In this document: in pieces, positions 60,877 to 64,000 of the stretch
How the letters are laid out: every line of letters begins with the position of its first letter
Numbering within the stretch: position 1 is the stretch's first letter
DNA from: DAOUJI01 sp965224415
GTDB taxonomy: Bacteria > Chloroflexota > Dehalococcoidia > Lucifugimonadales > JAGWBF01
Direction of reading: 5' to 3'
DNA: 64,000 nt
Assembly (NCBI GenBank): GCA_965224415.1
Contig: CBDCZB010000003.1
Span: 372,001-436,000, forward strand
Translations under genes and position numbers: made by a program
The notes under the pieces: model-generated
The model's database searches: none
Seen by the model: only the letters and a program-made list of their open reading frames with translations
What the model was told of the DNA's origin: nothing

Positions 60877-62040
60877 GTGAAGTTTGGTCTGGGGGTGAAG
60901 GCGCCCGTGGTTCCACGATTCTTTAGGGCCGCAGTTATGGCCGCGCTTTGCTTGTCCCTCGCCGCGTGCGGGGGAGCTGCCAGTCCGACGTTGATCCCCA
61001 CACCTGAGCCTACGTCCACGCCGGTTCCGACTGCGACTCCAACGCCTCCGTCTGCACCCGTCCCAACCGCCGAGTCGGTCCCATACGTGCGGTTGCCCCA
61101 GGACGAGGGGGCGCACCTGACTCCTGTGGAGTGGTGGTATTTCAACGGACATCTCACCACCGAGAGCGGGGGGGACTACAGCTACCACTTCGTGACATTC
61201 CAGTTGGTCTTGCCGGATGGCCCGACGGTAAGGATTGCACAACTAAGCTGGGCGGACCATTCCCAGGGAGTCCACCTGATCGCTGAGCTGCCCGAGGCGG
61301 TCCAGGCTGAAGCGACCTCTGGGGAATTCGACGGCAGCGTGTCCTCATGGAAGATGACGGGGGATGGTGAGGACTACTCGCTAGCGTTCCAGGTCGGTGA
61401 GTATGACGTAGAGATGCGGGCGACCTCCCGTAAACCGGCTGCGCTCCACGACGGCAACGGGTACGTCGACTTGGGAGTCGCCGGCAAGACCTACTACTAT
61501 TCCCGCACGAACTTGGAGACCACCGGTTCTCTCATAATAGACGGAAAGTCCCGGGAGCTTTCCGGAACGTCTTGGATGGACCACCAGTGGGGCGACTTCA
61601 CCACCGCCGAGATAGGTTGGGACTGGCTGAGCCTATTCTTGGACGACGGGTCGGAACTTACGGTGTCAGTAGTCTGGGAACGCGACGGACGGAAGCACAT
61701 CGAGACCGGCGGCACCTATGTCCCACCGGACTCCGGCGCCGTGCATCTGAGTGGAGATGACATAACGCTCAACCCCAAGGGGTCGTGGACGAGTGAGGCC
61801 ACCGGCGGCGAGTATCCCATGGGATGGGACCTGAGAGTCGAATCGTTGGGTCTGGATGTTGCGCTTACTCCTCTTATGGAAGATTCCGAGTTTATAGCCA
61901 TAGGCTTCCTACCGGTGCACTATTGGGAAGGAGGGGTGGATGTAGAGGGAGTTAAGGGTGGCTCTCCGATCATGGGCAAAGGGTTCGTTGAGATGACGGG
62001 CTACGCACCCTTGAGGACGGAATCGCCGCCAGCACCCTGA
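60877..62040 (+). CDS. AttH/CrtC-like lipocalin-fold lipoprotein
   Basis: A 387-residue exported protein read from GTG 60877. The N-terminus RFFRAAVMAALCLSLAAC is a lipoprotein signal with Cys, then a Pro/Thr-rich linker (PTPEPTSTPVPTATPTPP). The mature part carries the AttH/hydroxyneurosporene dehydratase pattern: LTPVEWWYFNGHLTTESGGD, YSYHFVTFQLVLPDG, GKTYYYSRTNLETTGSLIID, SGTSWMDHQWGDFTTAEIGW and DWLSLFLDDGSELTVSVVWE. CrtC hydrates carotenoids; most lipoprotein members have no assigned substrate. It stands alone, with no carotenoid gene nearby. Confidence 0.85.
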   Translation: MKFGLGVKAPVVPRFFRAAVMAALCLSLAACGGAASPTLIPTPEPTSTPVPTATPTPPSAPVPTAESVPYVRLPQDEGAHLTPVEWWYFNGHLTTESGGDYSYHFVTFQLVLPDGPTVRIAQLSWADHSQGVHLIAELPEAVQAEATSGEFDGSVSSWKMTGDGEDYSLAFQVGEYDVEMRATSRKPAALHDGNGYVDLGVAGKTYYYSRTNLETTGSLIIDGKSRELSGTSWMDHQWGDFTTAEIGWDWLSLFLDDGSELTVSVVWERDGRKHIETGGTYVPPDSGAVHLSGDDITLNPKGSWTSEATGGEYPMGWDLRVESLGLDVALTPLMEDSEFIAIGFLPVHYWEGGVDVEGVKGGSPIMGKGFVEMTGYAPLRTESPPAP

Positions 62041-62090
62041 TAGAGAGGGTTGGGATACAGGAAGATGAACGGGGAAATCACGGAGGGGCC

Positions 62091-63077
62091 ATGAATGGTG
62101 CCGGAATGGTGATATACCACGGCATCGGCGGCGGCGCTGACCTCCGGGAATACGGGCGTATAGCAGATGACCTGGCCTACGACTCCTTGTGGGTCACCGA
62201 GCGTTACCTCCATGAAGAGACGGCGTCCATGCTAGGTTATCTGGCCGCGGCCACTTCCAGGGTCAAGCTGGGCGTCGGAGTGGTCAACCCCTTCACGCGA
62301 CATCCCGCCCTGTTGGCGATGATGGCGGCCACCCTGGACCGCATCAGCGGCGGCCGGTTCGTCCTGGGCATGGGACGAAGCGACAGTTTCATCATCGAGG
62401 AGCGGCTGGGCATCTCCTATTCCCGGTCACGGACAAGGCTGGAAGAGGCCCTAACAATCGTCCGGGAGTTTCTGGAAAAAGGTTCAGCTTCCTATCAAGG
62501 CAGGATATTCAACCAACCCGAGGTCAGCCTGGAGATGAGGCCCGTGCAAGAGAAGCTGCCCATCTATATGGCGGCCATTGGCCCCAGAGCGCTGAAGACA
62601 GCGGGCGCCTTGGCCGACGGTGTGCTGCTGAACGCCTACGTCTCTCCCGGGTACGTGAAGCACGCTGTGGAAATCGTCAGAGCAGCCTCTCAGGAAGCTG
62701 GCCGTGACCCGAACTCGGTGCGCATCGCCTGCATGTTGGTGATGCGCATGACGCCCCGCCCGGAGGAAGTCCGGTCCGGACTCAGGCAAAGGTTGGTGCG
62801 TCTGTATGCCGAGGCCCATGTGGGGGAGATTCTCCTGGAGACAGCGGGATTCGACCCGCAAACGGCCTCGCGGCTGCGCGTCCTGTATGAAGAGGGCGAC
62901 ATGAAAGGTGCAGTGGGGCTCGTCACCGACGAGATGGTGAACTCATGCTACGTTATAGGCCCTCCGGAGCAATGCAGGGAACGGGTGGAGGAGTACGTGA
63001 GAGCCGGCGTGGACGAACCGTTGCTGCTTCCCCGGTTGGAGGACTACCGGAACGTGGCTGAAGCTATGGCCCGGTAA
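62091..63077 (+). CDS. LLM-class flavin/F420-dependent oxidoreductase
   Basis: A 328-residue luciferase-like protein: MNGAGMVIYHGIGGGADLRE, DLAYDSLWVTERYLHEETAS, KLGVGVVNPFTRHPALLAMM with ATLDRISGGRFVLGMGRSD, then LPIYMAAIGPRALKTAGALA, DGVLLNAYVSPGYVKHAVEI and YVIGPPEQCRERVEEYVRAG. It is the methylene-H4MPT reductase-like branch that in this group often uses F420. Substrate unknown. The ATG at 62091 has GGAGG 5 nt upstream. Only 13-14 residue-level phrases are shared with the LLM protein at 6957, so the two are distant paralogues. Confidence 0.9.
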   Translation: MNGAGMVIYHGIGGGADLREYGRIADDLAYDSLWVTERYLHEETASMLGYLAAATSRVKLGVGVVNPFTRHPALLAMMAATLDRISGGRFVLGMGRSDSFIIEERLGISYSRSRTRLEEALTIVREFLEKGSASYQGRIFNQPEVSLEMRPVQEKLPIYMAAIGPRALKTAGALADGVLLNAYVSPGYVKHAVEIVRAASQEAGRDPNSVRIACMLVMRMTPRPEEVRSGLRQRLVRLYAEAHVGEILLETAGFDPQTASRLRVLYEEGDMKGAVGLVTDEMVNSCYVIGPPEQCRERVEEYVRAGVDEPLLLPRLEDYRNVAEAMAR

Positions 63078-63083
63078 GTCTGA

Positions 63084-63575
63084 TCACTTCTGACGCCGGG
63101 CAAGAAGCAACCGGACCTGGCCCCGCGCTTCTATTTCCGCCCAGTCCGGGACAGGACCGCTTTCCAGCAGTCCTATTCTTACAACAACCTCGGACAGAAG
63201 ATTTGCCGTGTCGATGCCCATGAATGAGGGTGTGAAAGGCTCCAGTCCCGTCCGGGCATCCCTCAGTTTTGACAGCGCGCCTCTACGGTTATGCCGCTCC
63301 ATGTGCAGCAAGCCCACGGCGGACTTCAACAAGGCTTGGTAGAAGAGCCGGATGGGGTATCCCTCATGGAGCCATATCTCTTCCAGGGTCTCGTGGCAGC
63401 GCCAGTACTGGCCTTGGTTGAACTGCTGGACCGCGGTCTGAAGAGCGGCGGGCGGAACGAGGGGGCCTTGTAGGAAAGCGTTTACGCCCCGGTCATGGAT
63501 GAGGTCCAGCCACTGACGGTCAAGCGCGGGGCGTTCGCCCTTGGCGGGCGTTGGCGGAGGCTTTTCAAACGGCAT
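63084..63575 (-). CDS. DUF309 domain protein
   Basis: A 163-residue helical protein with the DUF309 core: PAALQTAVQQFNQGQYWRCH, ETLEEIWLHEGYPIRLFYQA, LLKSAVGLLHMERHNRRGAL. The H-E-x3-E-x-W motif is the family hallmark. Its role is unknown. The ATG at 63575 (MPFEKPPPTPAKGER) is chosen over 63611; either is possible. It converges with the LLM gene, their stops being 6 bp apart. Confidence 0.85.
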   Translation of the reverse strand: MPFEKPPPTPAKGERPALDRQWLDLIHDRGVNAFLQGPLVPPAALQTAVQQFNQGQYWRCHETLEEIWLHEGYPIRLFYQALLKSAVGLLHMERHNRRGALSKLRDARTGLEPFTPSFMGIDTANLLSEVVVRIGLLESGPVPDWAEIEARGQVRLLLARRQK

Positions 63576-63666
63576 TAGAGCATTTTGCTGGGACAGTGGG
63601 TCCAGGTCCACAGCCGGACATCTTGCCCGGCCATTGAGTCTCCTGAGAGTATAGCTGTCCCAGGTC

Positions 63667-64000
63667 TTATTGAGGAGAGTTCAGGGAGCCGGTCGATGCA
63701 CTCACGTCCGGCGCTCCTAGACTCTGGTGGTAGTCGCCTATGGCGATGGCATTCCATTCATGGGTGGACTTGCCCGTGCCGACCATGCCCCACCGGGTCA
63801 TGACGGTGTAAGCCAGTTCCTCTTTACCTGCGTTGGCCCTCCCCAACATGGCGATGCGAACATCCTTAAGGGGATATATGAACAGGCGTATGTCGTGTTC
63901 CTTGGACCACTCGTGCAGGACCTTGCCTAAGGCCTCGACGCTCTCCTTCCTTTGAGGCAAATGCAACAGAGACTGGCGACCGCAAGCCGCCTCCGTGGGG
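63667..64000 (-). CDS. RuvC-like Holliday junction resolvase, C-terminal part (runs off the window)
   Basis: The frame is open to the window edge. Visible residues read TEAACGRQSLLHLPQRKESV, EALGKVLHEWSKEHDIRLFI, YPLKDVRIAMLGRANAGKEE, LAYTVMTRWGMVGTGKSTHE and WNAIAIGDYHQSLGA. The pattern 'ALGKVL....I......P..VR..MLGRANAGKEELA..V..RWG......THEW.A.A.GDYH' matches the C-terminal half of RuvC-type nucleases, including the closing acidic residues. The N-terminal catalytic Asp lies outside the window. A more distant RuvC-like protein is possible. Confidence 0.5.
   Translation of the reverse strand, partial: PTEAACGRQSLLHLPQRKESVEALGKVLHEWSKEHDIRLFIYPLKDVRIAMLGRANAGKEELAYTVMTRWGMVGTGKSTHEWNAIAIGDYHQSLGAPDVSASTGSLNSPQ

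Overview
The window reads as a bacterial chromosome segment of moderately high GC. F420/flavin-dependent LLM-class oxidoreductases, NIPSNAP proteins, an MmgE/PrpD protein, a HemQ-like protein, a two-gene nadA-nadC unit and a greA-lysS-serS cluster together suggest a Chloroflexota genome of the SAR202/Dehalococcoidia type. That assignment is inferred from gene content only. Housekeeping blocks alternate with heavily decayed accessory DNA.

Layout. 1-1573: start of a divergent cobyrinate amidase-like gene, then an MmgE/PrpD gene. 1597-6856: a type I restriction-modification locus on the minus strand (fused HsdR-N/HsdM, a HEPN-domain protein, HsdS). Its hsdM is broken by one nonsense codon, two frameshifts and an IS3 insertion with a 4-bp target duplication. 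6957-10348: an LLM oxidoreductase, an IS630 copy and two NIPSNAP genes. 10540-16060: an SDR, a DpnI-type (methyl-directed) endonuclease gene, a zinc-type dehydrogenase, a HemQ-like protein and an acyl-CoA-dehydrogenase-fold flavoprotein. 16061-19363: a segment bounded by two copies of the 3' end of that flavoprotein gene; it carries an ApeA/HEPN-like gene and a DUF4389 membrane protein. 19465-22247: aconitase and an Lrp/AsnC regulator.

22434-29716: a degraded integrated element lying between tRNA-Ser(GCT) and tRNA-Ala(GGC). It holds remnants of a response regulator, IS3 and IS21 elements, HNH and capsid genes, an EEP nuclease, a triplicated 200-230 bp sequence, a pair of operator-like dyads, an AlpA regulator and a tyrosine integrase. 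29775-39255: serS, lysS, greA, a PPOX flavoprotein, a peptide-binding lipoprotein, an MpaB-like oxygenase and an MMPL transporter. 40006-42126: a type II restriction locus (MvaI/BcnI-like nuclease with a broken methylase). 43364-54097: a transposon graveyard with IS3, IS1182, IS110 (with a candidate bridge RNA), IS3, three more IS630 copies (two in tandem sharing one TA) and a frameshifted ISNCY-like transposase. 54413-56373: iteron-like repeats, two small HTH proteins and a second tyrosine integrase. 56514-64000: miaB, nadA, nadC, dtd, an FmdB-like zinc ribbon, an AttH/CrtC-like lipoprotein, an LLM oxidoreductase, a DUF309 protein and a RuvC-like fragment.

The main themes are restriction and HEPN-type defence genes in several states of decay, and an IS630 family whose insertion chemistry, frameshift signal and tandem arrangement can be read directly from four near-identical copies. 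I found no CRISPR array, no rRNA and no complete new multi-gene system. The most promising unexplained items are the HEPN gene inside the hsd operon, the DpnI-like enzyme with a changed catalytic residue, the paired operator-like dyads at 27480-27562 and the iteron-like repeats at 54413-54523.
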